From Macrocybe gigantea (lineage: Eukaryota; Basidiomycota; Agaricomycetes; Agaricales; Callistosporiaceae): DNA of 64,000 bases. The stretch is taken from the NCBI GenBank assembly GCA_011319805.1, contig SJRY01000299.1, positions 1 to 64,000 of the forward strand, read 5' to 3'. The position numbers and the translations under genes are program-made. The notes beneath the pieces are model-generated. The model did no database searches and had not been told where the DNA came from. It was given only the letters and a program-made list of their open reading frames with translations. How positions within the stretch are numbered: position 1 is the stretch's first letter; each line of letters begins with the position of its first letter. Below, in pieces: positions 49,662-61,068 of this stretch.

Positions 49662-50333
49662 ATGCCAGGAAAGACTGTCCGTTTCGCCGAGGGCGACGAG
49701 ATATTCGTCTACTCGAACATGCCTTCGCCGTCCTTCTCGACATCCACCCTCTCATCTGCGTCCTTGATGACGCCGCCATCCGTCGAGCGACCCCTCTCAC
49801 CGTCCACTCCAAAATCCTCGCCCAATAGGCGGTCGGACGTTGGGCTCCCTACCACTCTCCATCCCGTCCTCGTCGCTTCCGCCACTCCCCTCTTCGAGCT
49901 CGACTTTGCCTACAACCCGTCGAGGACGTTGCCCCAGACGGGGGTATTGACACCCCGCGTCCTGAAGGAGGCTGCGACGCAGCCTGCGATTCAATCAATG
50001 ACAATCAAATGTCAATTTCTACCGTGGTCCATTAGGATCACCCCCGCATCGCCCAAACCCGATGCATACGTCACCGTCGCTGACGTTCTCAGCGCCCTGT
50101 ACTGCGCTCTGCGTCTCAATGTGACGCGAGAGGAGTACGAATGCGAACACCCGGCAAGGCGGCAAGCCATCTCGGATGCTTTCGAGCGTCGGTGCTCGCG
50201 ATACGGGGCCTCTTCTGAGGAAGAACGACGCAAGGGGCTCAAACGCGTCGACTTCCTCGTAGACAACCACCGTTTTCGGGGTTTCTCATCATTCGGCCAG
50301 CCAGATGTCTGGCGTCTCCACGTCTCTTTCTGA
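49662..50333 (+). CDS. DUF6699 protein 7 (single exon, intact)
   Basis: A clean frame of 223 residues from ATG 49662. It begins MPGKTVRFAEGDEIFVYS, then a Ser/Pro-rich stretch (residues 20-60). The domain follows: PLFELDFAYNPSRTLP, FLPWSIRITPASPKPDAYVT, VADVLSALYCALRLNVTREE, HPARRQAISDAFERRC, GLKRVDFLVDNHRFRGF and DVWRLHVSF. All core blocks are present, making this the best reference copy in the window. Function unknown. Confidence 0.88.
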   Translation: MPGKTVRFAEGDEIFVYSNMPSPSFSTSTLSSASLMTPPSVERPLSPSTPKSSPNRRSDVGLPTTLHPVLVASATPLFELDFAYNPSRTLPQTGVLTPRVLKEAATQPAIQSMTIKCQFLPWSIRITPASPKPDAYVTVADVLSALYCALRLNVTREEYECEHPARRQAISDAFERRCSRYGASSEEERRKGLKRVDFLVDNHRFRGFSSFGQPDVWRLHVSF

Positions 50334-51176
50334 GACGCATCGTTGCCATGGTCGTCGCCTGTACCCTGGCCTTTTCCCGGACTTTGTTCGAGTCCGTATC
50401 GCCACCGCTAGCACGGTGGTTCACGACACCCGTCATGCCTAATCCTTATTGCCTTTTTATCGTGCCGCTTTCGTTTCGGACACCTTTTTAGCATTGTATC
50501 CATAAATCTCATTGTAGAATTATTTGCCTTATTGTACAGAAAAAAAACCAAGCTCAGAATTATCCCCTAACGCCCTGACTGTGTGATTTATCGGCTCGTA
50601 CAGTCGAACACGAGGAAGAAAAGAATGCGAAGCCCAATGGTCATCTCACTCGATCATGATCGACGACGATCATCGCGGAGATGACGATCAGGATCGTACG
50701 CGCAACAATGTTTGTTTTAGACCATTCTTTATCAGCGACACCATCGCGGCCTCAAATTTCACGACATCCTGTTCGTCCCATCGAGACTGAATGGCATGCA
50801 CACGCCAACATGAAGTGAGCATGTGGAGCGCTTCCAGATTGAGTGGAATTCCAACTGACTCGTTCACCAGCGCGCCAAATTCGCGTTGCTTCCAGATACC
50901 GTGACCACTGGGGAACCCCGTTCTGTTCGGCGTTTGTATCGAGTTTTCGCTGCCGCTCGGATGCCGATATGGCAGCGACACTTGCCCTCTTTCGACGGTG
51001 AGATGTGTGCTCAAGTACCCTTCTTGCGCTTACTTAATCGAGTGTGGCAACTTTGCCCCTGTTACATTGCTTGGACGTTTCTCCATTTGGCGGTAAGCTC
51101 TGTCATTGACGGGTCTGGGTTTCTCAGGTATAAAAACCTTTTTTGAGGCATCGCCATCGTTCTGTTGAACTCAAAC
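50334..51176. other. Intergenic
   Basis: No gene. A stretch at 50650-50700 is rich in GATCG/CGATC steps, giving a locally self-complementary sequence. Confidence 0.4.
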
Positions 51177-51905
51177 ATGGCAAAGGTTGTCCATTTCACG
51201 CCGTCAAACTTTTCCTATATTTCACTGCCTCCCACACTCTCTCCTTCAAACTCTGACGACTCGCCGCATTCTTCCCCATCTCCACCGACACCGCCTGGCC
51301 TGGACCAACGCGGAGGCGGGGGCTGCGCCGACCAAGCCGACCCTTCTGCCCCTATATGCCAGACACAGTTCCCCGAGCTGTCCAAGCTCGATCTTGCTGA
51401 CACGGACGCTTCCGATGGTGTACAACTCCACCGCAGCCTCGCATTCCAGCCGACGGACGATCATGACGTCCGCTACGACTTTTCCCTCCCTTTCCATGAA
51501 ATGATCCGACGACTCAATGTTAGGGTGTTGGGTGACCTCGCGACTGAGCCAGCCGGCACCAAATTCAGAATCGTCTATCCACCGCTGGGGTGGGAAATCC
51601 CCGTCTTCCCAAGCATGACCAGCGTGGACGGTTCCATAACAGTCTTGGATGTCCTGGCGTGCCTTTACGATCACCTTCACTGCCCCGTCTCTGACTCGGA
51701 ATACCGAGCGTTGTCTTGGACGGACAGTTTGAAAGTCAGGGCAGCATACGACGAGCGTTGCGCTCAAGTTCCGCTGCTTGCTCGCCGCGCTGCGGCCAAG
51801 GTCGAGTTTCGCAAAATCGACCTTTTGATGGGTCAGAAATTCTTTGAGGGTCTTTATGTGACCAGCGAAGGCCCGCTGGTGTGGGAGCTTGCTGTCGCAT
51901 TCTGA
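51177..51905 (+). CDS. DUF6699 protein 8 (single exon, intact)
   Basis: A clean frame of 242 residues from ATG 51177, beginning MAKVVHFTPSNFSYISLPP, then a Ser/Pro/Asp-rich segment. The domain has VRYDFSLPFHEM, WEIPVFPSMTSVDGSITVLD, VLACLYDHLHCPVSDSEYR, DSLKVRAAYDERC and KVEFRKIDLLMGQKFFEGLY, ending LVWELAVAF. It diverges in the usual G-x-K-R-V-D-F-L block (FRKIDLL). Function unknown. Confidence 0.85.
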   Translation: MAKVVHFTPSNFSYISLPPTLSPSNSDDSPHSSPSPPTPPGLDQRGGGGCADQADPSAPICQTQFPELSKLDLADTDASDGVQLHRSLAFQPTDDHDVRYDFSLPFHEMIRRLNVRVLGDLATEPAGTKFRIVYPPLGWEIPVFPSMTSVDGSITVLDVLACLYDHLHCPVSDSEYRALSWTDSLKVRAAYDERCAQVPLLARRAAAKVEFRKIDLLMGQKFFEGLYVTSEGPLVWELAVAF

Positions 51906-52751
51906 GGACTGGCCGCGCATCCGTCTGCTATTTCTAATATTACCTCCTGTACCGGATATCGTTATTTCTAGCTATATGAATATGTACTATGTATGTTTAT
52001 GTATTTGTATCCTGCATTGTGTGTATGAACCCGAAAATGACGTCGTATTGCTTTGCTAAGCAACGGTAGTCGCTGATGTATTGTTATTTGTCGTTTAATA
52101 TGACTATCACCTCCACCATTCCCCATATCATTCAGCGGTCTTTATTCTAATTGGTAGACCACAGCAGTTGAGGAAATCTTTTCACGATACGCCACTACTG
52201 TCAACACACACAGCATAGATGCTGTAGAATGCATTCTTAGCCTCGTCGTCACACGTGTATCGCCTTTGATGCATTTGATGACTGGAAATGCTGTGACCGC
52301 AGGACCCCCGCCTGGGTCCAACTGGCCCGACAAAACACGTGTTTGCATCTTAGACGCAGCTATCTCAACTGTCGAGTCAAAAAAACCTTCGCCCTGGGCA
52401 ACTCCGCATCTGTTCCGCTGCAAGGTTAGTGGCTCGTTTATTCCTGCTGCGGAACGTTTTGAATAAAGTATCCATATTCAGAGTCTAGGACAAACGTTTG
52501 GGCCATGCATACGCAATCTGGCCCTCCGGATATGTTGCTCAAAAGCATCTGTCCCGACAAGAGCGCTACCGTATAAGCGGGGCTGGTCCAACTTTTCTGT
52601 ACCGTCGATACGATTGAGGCTCATGCTCTGAATCAGGGGGGCCAGTGTACCAGGTGGTATTTAATACGGTTCTCGCGTCGTAAATCTTGGGCAGAGGCTC
52701 TTTCCACCCCGTTTGCCCATCCATCCACCCACTCGTCCCCAGATTTACGCC
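51906..52751. other. Intergenic
   Basis: No gene supported in about 850 bp. A TATTTAA-like stretch about 90 bp before the next start may be a core promoter. Confidence 0.4.
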
Positions 52752-53443
52752 ATGCACGGAAAGCACACGGAAAAAAAGCGCGTTCGATTCTCCCATACCA
52801 CTATCATGCACTCGCCGCCGACTCCTGAGCTCTCTGTCGGTTCTCTGTCGCCGGCTTCGTCAGCGGGGCCGCGTACTCCTCCGTTGTATGCTGCTGGACT
52901 CCCGGGACCCACTCCCTACGCTATCCCGTACGTAGCTGGTTTGAAGGCGAACTACGTGCGCGCAGCCGCGCTGCACCCTTCCTTCGGTATTCCACTTCCC
53001 CGATCATCAAGTTCGACGTTTCTGAACCCCCATCTACCATCACGACCCATCGTCGTGGCCTACCCCTCAGCGTCCTGTCCGAGCCGGCGACCGATCCTCC
53101 GTTGCCGTGTCTGACGCTTCGCGAACATCATTTGTCTTGGGAGATCAGAGTGACAGCCGCGAGCGGCGCGTTTGTCACGCTTTCTGATGTCTTTGAATGC
53201 GTTTATCGTTCGTTGCGGCTGAGCATCTCCCACACGGATTTCTACGCGCTTGCGCCGCATGACCAGCGACGCGTCACTGCTGCGTATGAGCAGCGCTGCC
53301 GACGAAAGAAGGGCTCTCCGGAATATGCGGCGGAAAAGAGCAGGGGTGTTCGCCGCGTTGACTTTCTTCAGGAGCGCACTTTTTTCATGGGGCTGTCTAG
53401 CCCACATCGAGGAAGCGACGCCTGGATTCTCCACGTTTCATGA
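52752..53443 (+). CDS. DUF6699 protein 9 (single exon)
   Basis: Starts at ATG 52752 with MHGKHTEKKRVRFSHTTIMH. One base must be restored at the C-run 52998-53001, after which FGIPLP continues as PIIKFDVSEPPSTITTHRRG into the domain, for 230 residues in total. Domain: HHLSWEIRVTAASGAFVTLS, DVFECVYRSLRLSISHTDF, HDQRRVTAAYEQRC, RGVRRVDFLQERTFFMGL and DAWILHVS. Very similar in layout to proteins 6 and 7. Function unknown. Confidence 0.82.
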
Positions 53444-54079
53444 CCACATATGTCCAGCGTTTTATCTTTATTGCCTCACTATACCACTTAGCTTACCGGT
53501 TGCATTGAACGCTCTTTATTCCCGTAGCAGTAGTATCAATAACGACATCTAATCGAAGTTATGTACCGATTATGACAGGTGTACAATAATTCAAGCAGTT
53601 TCCAAGCAAAGTGCGATGGCTACGAACTGTCGAATACGACAGAATCTGGGAGGCACGTTGTTTGTGCGTCTAATGAATGTCGTCGTGTGCCATCACCAGC
53701 GTCAATCAATCACAGGCTATCTGGCTGTCCATGCGCTGCGCTCCGTAAGGAGATACCGACCAACCTTCCTCCGACATTATAAATCCTTTGCACCTAAAAC
53801 GTGACAAGAGTGCACTGCCAATGCCTCGGGTTGATTTCCCTACTCTCGCTGTTGTCAACTTTCACGACTTTCCTGTATCCTTGTCCAGAGCAAGGTGCAC
53901 TTTCCAGTATAACGGTCCTTGAGCCGGCCTTTTTTGGACTTTCAACTTTGTGGCGACGTTACTGGGCGCTAATTCTAAATCTCACGGCCTCTTCGGTGTT
54001 GTTGCATAGCTCACAGCCGCTCATTATAAAGCTCAAGTCGACCTGACCTGGCAAAGAGCATCCCCCGTCAGATCTTGAA
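53444..54079. other. Intergenic
   Basis: No gene in about 640 bp. Contains the metacaspase promoter. Confidence 0.45.
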
Positions 54080-56036
54080 ATGAAGGTTCTACGATATCGA
54101 CCAAGCAGGCGTCCAGAGTTTTGGAATGACAGCGCGGAGTATAAGCTCAAGAGGAAGGCTTTACTCGTGGGGATACAGTACGACGGCGATGAGGAGGAAG
54201 ATGAGCAGGCGAATGCTCTGAGAGGGCCACATCAAGATGTCCTCGACATGAGGCAGCTCCTTATCGGTACTGTGCTGCATCTCTGTCCTGCCAGCTCATC
54301 GCGCCGACCTCGACCTCACAGATTGTTACGGGTATTCACCCGACGACATTGTCGTGCTGATTGACAGCAACGAACCGGGCCAGATTCGACCCACCAAGGC
54401 GAACATGGTACGTGTGTCTGAGTTGGCTGGATCTGCTTCGAAGAATGATGAGCGCGCTGTAGATTGATCAGATTCAAAAGTTGGTCGAAGACGCGCAGCC
54501 TGGAGATCACTTCTTTTTCCACTGTACGGTCATGCATGTCTCCTCCCGCTGGACACTGAAGCTCTCATATAGACGCTGGTCATACGCTGCAAGTAGAGAA
54601 CAAGCGGTTCACAGAAGAAGACGGCATGGACGAATGTGAGCTGTGGTTTACATACGCCCATATGTTACACCCCACCACTCATCATTGTATTAGGCATTAT
54701 ACCTTGTGACGGTGAGGAGGCGGTCATCACAGATAATGTAAGATTCCTGCGTACAGTATTTCGGCGTATCTTACCATACCATTGTAGGAACTTCGTCGAT
54801 ACTTGGTGGATAGCCTGCCATTGGGAAGCCAACTTGTGGTATTTGGAATTCAGTAGCCTCCGTCAACTCATCCCCAACACTTTCCTTCCTCATAGGCTAT
54901 CTTCGATTCATGCCATTCTGCTTCGTTGCTGGGTATGTACTGCAATGATGGATTACTAGCCGGTCCTGATTCTTCCGCTGACCGTAGATCTGCAACATTT
55001 TCGCTGCAACAGAGTGTATGTTCCTTGGGTATCCAAGGGAATACGACAGACCGACTCGCCGAGGAGCTCAGTTGGTATGTTTCCCTGAAATTTTCTTTTA
55101 TAAGTATAATGTCGACCTCCTTGGTATTCAGTCCGGCGTCGGGCCATGGGTCTGTTGCATCGTTTCTCACCTTCAGTCTGAGACTGAAGTATCTTTTCTC
55201 ATTTCACTTAGAGGTCTCGACACGTCACGTCTATCAAACTAGGCGGGTTAGCAAGACGAGGGTTCAGTCAAGAAAGACGACGATAGACCATCTCCTGACT
55301 TCCTTGCCTGAATATAAAACACTCAGTGTCCGAACACGTTCCCTGACCGTGAAGTCTGACTATGAGAGATGGTACGATAGCTTGACGTCGCCGATCCAGC
55401 GAACGACATCGCCAGAGCCCATGTATCCCTGTACTGGATATTGTCCGCCTTCATCACCTATGGAGGCCAACGTAGTACGTGATTCTCCTTCGTAGTGGTG
55501 CGATATCTCACCCCCAATCAGATATCTTTAGCTGCTTGCAAAGATTATCAGTTTTCATGGGAAGACGTCAATGGCTCATCGATGACTCAGGTGAGAAGGC
55601 CGCCAGTTTCGTACGGACTGTCTTAACCCAGCGGTTGTAGGAATTGATCAGGATTTTGAGCAAGTTAAAACAGTTTTTAGCATTCAGATGATGCGACTTA
55701 GTTCTATTCCAGAGTCCAATCCCCATCCCACTCTCAGGGATCTTTTGACAAACGTTGCGTGAGTGAGATTCAGCTATTACATTCAACCGTCATTGTTTGA
55801 CTATTCGCAGCCACAATCTACATAACTTCTACCTAAGGCTCCACGCGCAGTCAAAATTATATAGAAGGAGGCTACGAGAAGTGCAGAAGAGGCGAGCAGA
55901 ACGAGGGCTTCCTCCCCTTAGGATCCAAACCGTCAAGCCAGAAATGACCAATTTCCAAGATCCTCAGGTACGATCTCGAAACTTTTTCGGAACTGCTCGA
56001 CACTTACAATAGCTGCGGCGCGTTCTAGATGTCTAG
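54080..56036 (+). CDS. Type I metacaspase-like cysteine peptidase
   Basis: Fourteen exons (54080-54266, 54322-54407, 54463-54523, 54573-54635, 54694-54737, 54788-54838, 54896-54932, 54988-55074, 55212-55474, 55522-55590, 55641-55659, 55713-55758, 55811-55967, 56013-56036) join in phase to 397 residues, with no frame defect. KRKALLVGIQY opens the caspase fold. The catalytic His is in FFFHYAGHTLQ and the catalytic Cys in AIFDSCHSASLL. Other family landmarks are GMDECIIPCDGEEAVITDNE, YVPWVSKG and ISLAACKDYQFSWED. Metacaspases cleave after Arg/Lys and act in stress and protein-quality control. It lacks the long N-terminal Pro/Gln prodomain of yeast Mca1. The intron after the 55641 exon has a GC donor. 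Confidence 0.88.
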
Positions 56037-56921
56037 CCACCGGCCTCTGGTTTGTCAAGTTTTCTTCGTTCTCTGAAATTGGCTGAACCTGTAACAGGAT
56101 ATGAGCGCGAGATGGGAACCCTGAACGCTGCCCGTCGATTGTATTTCCACCTACCATACGCATATTGTGTGAGCAATACGGATTCATGCCTTTAATATTC
56201 TTCCATACCCCTGTAACCTACTGGATTATAATATGTGATTAAGATGCTGTGCATGACGACTGATTTGTTCTCGAGGATAGGCCCTGATTGGGAAGTTTGT
56301 GTTTTTGACAACCACCGTCGGTGACAAAACATCTGAAGTTCCAGCTGCAACAAGTTCTTCATGCCAGGGCAATCACATTTGTGCCAACCTAAGGTACACA
56401 TCCACATACGCACTCACCTCAGTTCGGTAGTCGGAAATTTTGAAATACTTCAGTTTGATCCCCATCGCCTTCCGGCGCCACCATACGCCCGATTCTACCA
56501 TGCAATGGACTTGTGCAGGTCAATGGCCTGGAAGGGGTGCTTCCTCTCTTGCTTACCCTCACCGCTATCCTTGATCGTTCCATGATTGACCTCAAGGCCA
56601 AAGGATGACGTGTTTATGGTGTGGCAGTGCGTCCGTTATCAGGTCTCTTTCAATTTTGCATTTGTGAAGTTGTGATGGAGACTGAGACGGAGACGTGATG
56701 CAGGCTATCGCTACTGATAGCCTGCATCGCATTTCCGGCTCCATTTGTGTTTGAACTTCATCGAGCGTTGCTGGACATATGGTCGGGCAGATGGCGTATA
56801 CCGACGAGAGTTTTGCGCAATTCCTTCTCAAGGAACTCGCGAAGCAAGCCTACAAAAGCGAGCCGAACAAGCCCCGCACTTGAAAGATTGGACCACTTTC
56901 GCTCCGACGACATCTCTGGGC
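56037..56921. other. Intergenic
   Basis: No supported gene. The frame open from 56745 merges into the permease start and carries no conserved text before ATG 56922. Confidence 0.4.
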
Positions 56922-59547
56922 ATGGAAAAGCAATCAGCATCATTAAAAAACGCGAGCGTCCATTCGCTCAGCGTATCGGAATCCAATGATCCTACTCTCA
57001 ATCCAGGGGAACTGACATTCGAAGAAGGTGAGATTGCGTCCTACGGATTAGATTCCTCTGTGCGAACGCTTCTACTCGCCAGACACCGCCGGTGGAATGG
57101 GCCGTCACCTCGGTGTCTTCAGTTGCACTATGCTGATGTGGGTCATCTACGACATTCGCTATTTTGTGCTAACCGGAGTTCCGATGAGCAGCGTCGGTCG
57201 CATCATCGGCACCGGCATTTTTTCAACCCCTTCCTCAATACTTGGCTCCGTTGGTTCCGTCGGAGCGTCGCTTATGCTCTGGGTCTTGGGATTCGTCCTG
57301 TCGTTCTGCGGCCTCTTTGTTTGGCTGGAATACGGGACAATGTTCCCCAGGTCGGGTGGAGAAAAGGTATATCTAGAGGCCGTTTACCGGAAACCAAAGT
57401 ATCTCGCTACTGTGGTTTTCGCCGTCAATGCTATTGTGCTGGGCTTCACGGCTGCGGGTTGCATCGTATGTATTATTCCGTAACAACAGCGCTCCCTCCT
57501 TCTGACGATCGCTCAGGTCTTTGCGAACAAGTCTGTCTGCCTCCGTCCAAAAGGCTATCTTTCTGACTCTATTTAGCATCCTGATAGCGGCCGGTCATGC
57601 AGCCGATCGGTGGGTCGTGCGCGGTATCGCAGTGGGAGGTAATGAATGAACTTCTAAACTGGGACCGACATCTGATGCCATCGTAGTCATTGTCTTCGTC
57701 ACACTTTTGCATGGCCTAACTCCCCGACTTGGGGTCTATGTCATGAACGTGAGCGCTTTGAAACCGGGTTACACCACCTGACAATAAGCGTCTGCATTGC
57801 AGGGATTAAGCTTTTTCAAAACTATAATCCTGGTTTTTGTCGTGGTGACAGGTCGGCGTTCTTTAGTTTGTGACCTTTCCGTTCTCATCTGTACGCTCCA
57901 GGATGGGTTGTCCTTTCCGGAAAGACCTCTGTGCAAGATCCCCATGCTAACTTCAGAAACGCCTTTGCTGGGAGCTCAAAAAGCAGCAATGATGTAGGTA
58001 AAACGTTAGAGATCACTTGGAATCGTGGGGCTCATCGCCTTTTCCAGTACGCGACTGCCACTTTCAAAGTGCTCAATGCGTATGCGGGTTGGGCCAACGT
58101 CAACTACGTCCTGAACGATGTAAAAAACCCTGTTCGCACGCTCAAAATCGCAGGTCCTCTTGGCTTAGGAATTTGCGCGCTGTTGTACCTCCTTGCGAAC
58201 GTAGCTTACTTCGCGTTCGTATCTCGCTCCCTTGACCATTTGATACGCGTCTAACAAAGGCCTTAGCGCCGCGACGAAGCAAGAGATTCTCCACTCTGGC
58301 GTCACAGTGGCTTCGCTCTTTTTCAGAAAGGTCTTTGGACACAAAGCTCAGCAGGCACTTTCGGTATTTGTAGCTCTCAGGTAGGTTTCTTGTCGTGTCA
58401 TATTTCTCGCTGTTGACGTCTTCGGTGAAGTGCTCTTGGGTATGGTTTTTTTTTCTCGCGAAAACTATGCTTTTCACACGTCGTTGTCCATCTGTCTTTC
58501 AACCTAGCGTGAGCTCTCTGTCGTTCTATGTAGTATACTTACTGACGTCTTGGCTTTAGAATGTCATCACTGTGGTGAGAATTCTTTCTTCAACGACAGA
58601 CGTCATAATCTGAGCAGAGCCTCGCAAGACGTTCTCTGCATCAAAAGTAAACCAAGGTTCGCTATTCATCGTATCAATTCCTGGATGTTTATAACATGTT
58701 TTCCAGAACTCGCCAAGGAAGGCGTGCCACTGCCCTTCGGCAACCGCTTTTGGGCATCAAATTGGCCTACCGGAAAGTCACCACTTCCTGGTCTCATCAT
58801 TCATCTCATACCTTCCGTACGTTTTTTACACAAATATCTCGATTGCTCACTTATTATTGTCTATAGGTTATTATTATTCTTGCACCTCCTCCCGCGATTG
58901 TCTACCCATTCATCCTAAACGTCGAGGGATACCCTCAGCAAATTATCAACTTTTTTATAGTTGTGGTAAGTCTTTTCGTCAGCTCTGTAACTTATGCCTG
59001 CCAACCAGAGTCCAGGGACTGTTCTGGCTACGATATAAAACCCCGCACGCAAAACGGCCATTCAAAGGTGGGTTATTTCCTAATTTCCCTGTACATAACC
59101 TGATTCAGCCGGATAGTTTGGTGGCCGCTTGCTGTGTTCTTCTTGGCGGCGGCTGTGTTTCGTCAGTGATTTTGATTGTCACTGCTTTCCCTTTTAACGC
59201 ATAGCACCTAGTCATCATTGCCCCGTTCCTACGTCCGTCGAATGGCGTTGGGGATACGCCACCCCTTCCTTATTATCTGTGAGATTTAAATGGCGAAGGC
59301 AGTTGTCCCTGTGCACTAACGCTGTCTCAGATATTGTCTAGTGGGTATCGCGATAATGTTGACGGGTGTGCTCTACTGGGCTGTTTGGCGCATCGTTCTT
59401 CCAAGAGTGTTTGGGTATCAACTCGTTCCAAGGAAGGAAACCTTGGAAGATGGCACTGTGGTAACAACGGTAGGTAAAACATGCCGTGATGGTGATGCTG
59501 TTCTTGACGCGACCGAAATGCAGTTTTCTCGCAGGAAAATAGATTGA
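56922..59547 (+). CDS. LAT-family amino-acid permease (methionine permease type)
   Basis: A many-exon gene. First exons: 56922-57027, 57083-57137 and 57192-57465. The hydrophobic segments follow the APC/LAT order. TM1 has VGRIIGTGIFSTPSSIL, TM2 LWVLGFVLSFCGLFVWLEYG, TM3 LATVVFAVNAIVLGF, then LTPRLGVYVMN, FFKTIILVFVVVTG, the loop FNAYAGW-like KVLNAYAGWANVNYVLND, KNPVRTLKIAGPLGLGIC, PFGNRFWASNWPTGKSPLPG, and a last helix LVGIAIMLTGVLYWAVWRIV. It ends FSRRKID at 59547. It would import amino acids across the plasma membrane. Fungal homologues of this shape include Mup1/Mup3. The exon starting about 57517 loses frame just after VFAN, before TSLSASVQKAIFLTLF, and needs either a different splice or a base change. 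Confidence 0.82.
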
Positions 59548-59696
59548 TTAAATTAGAGTTTTTGAATGACTGTACAAGTAGTATATCCTTGTTCCTGTTT
59601 TTTGTTGAAAATAAACGAGTGTTTTCGTCAACGCCACACCGAAGGAAACAGGGACAAACACAGTTGTCGAATTTGTTTCTCTTGTTCCTGTCCATC

Positions 59697-61068
59697 ATGG
59701 CTGGTAAGTCTAGTGGCTCAACGTCTGGCACGTCTCGGCTGACTGTCAATGCCCAGACGAACAGACCATTACCCTTCCTTCACCCCTTTTGACAGCATAT
59801 CCTCCGTGCGATATTCGCCGACGAACCCAGACCGCTTGTTGGCTTCATCATGGGACACGGTATGCACTTCTTCCGCACCTGCGAGAGTTATTGCTGATTA
59901 TGGCTAGACAGACAGTCAGACTTTATGAAATTGGCGAGAAAGGCGGAAAACAGAGCGAACTCAAGGCAAAATTCGACCACAGAGCTGCGGTGCTCGCATG
60001 TTGTTTCTCGGACGACAGCTTGGCCTATAGCGGCGGGCTCGACACAACTGTCAGACAGTGAGCATGTTCCGTTGACTTTACGTCCCGTAGACACGTTAGA
60101 CATCGCCCAGACTCAATCTACAGGACGAGACGATCACCAACCTGGGTTCACACTCTGACAGTGTATCGACGATGACCTATTCGCGGGATCTCAGTTAGTC
60201 CCTGCCACACACCTTTCTTTGTGTAGCTTGACCATGCCTTGCAGATGTTCTAATTACCGGGTCGTGGGACCGCACCATCCGCTTCTGGGATCCTCGTTCG
60301 GCCTCTCCGCAAAAGTCCTCGCACGAGACGCCTGAACGGGTGTATCAATTGGATCTCGTCAATTATAATCTTGTTGTCGCGATGGCCAGTCGCCTTTTCC
60401 ACATTTACGACATTCGCAAGATGGATCAGCCTGCCCAACAACGAGAAAGCAGTTTGAAGTACATGACGAGGTCCTTGGCTTGTATGCCCGATGGCGAAGG
60501 TAAGATATACCGCAACATGATATGCTCCTTGGTATTCACTCCTTGTCAGGTTACGCTACTGCTTCTGTGGAGGGTAGGATTGCTGTGGAATACTTTGATC
60601 CTTCTCCGGCCGCGCAGGACAAGAAATACGCATTCAAGTGCCACAGACAGACGATAGACGACGTCGATCATGTATGGCCTGTCAATGCATTGGCGTTTCA
60701 TCCTACGTATGCAGTCTGTTGTCTCGTTTTCTTCACCGCTAACCGCCAGACAGGTACAGCACCTTTGCATCGGCTGGGTCAGACGGCACAGTATCAATCT
60801 GGGATCACAAGGTCAAGAAACCCGCCAATACCCAAAATTCAACAACGCCATATCCTCTATCGCTTTCAACTGCGACGGCACTAAACTGGCCATCGCTGTG
60901 AGCTACACTTGGGACGAGGGTGAGGTGAGGCTGGTTTGAACGCCGCGGAGCGCCCGGCGATCGTTGTAAGAAAACTCGGAGACGAAGTGAAGGCGAGTAT
61001 TGCTTTTTCTTTGTAATGTCGACCATTGCTCACTCAAACCGTAGCCAAAGGGCCGAACTACGAGTTGA
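59697..61068 (+). CDS. BUB3: Spindle checkpoint WD40 protein Bub3
   Basis: Eight exons (59697-59703, 59757-59859, 59912-60057, 60111-60193, 60245-60499, 60550-60706, 60754-60992, 61045-61068) give 338 residues in phase if one base is added at each of three G/C sites: 59783-59786, 60821-60823 and 60924-60925. The protein starts [12 protein letters not shown] and has WD40 blades at [61 protein letters not shown] and [24 protein letters not shown] before a [10 protein letters not shown] blade is diagnostic of Bub3/Rae1-type proteins, and the whole order fits Bub3, which recruits Bub1 to kinetochores. The last intron uses a GC donor. Confidence 0.9.
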
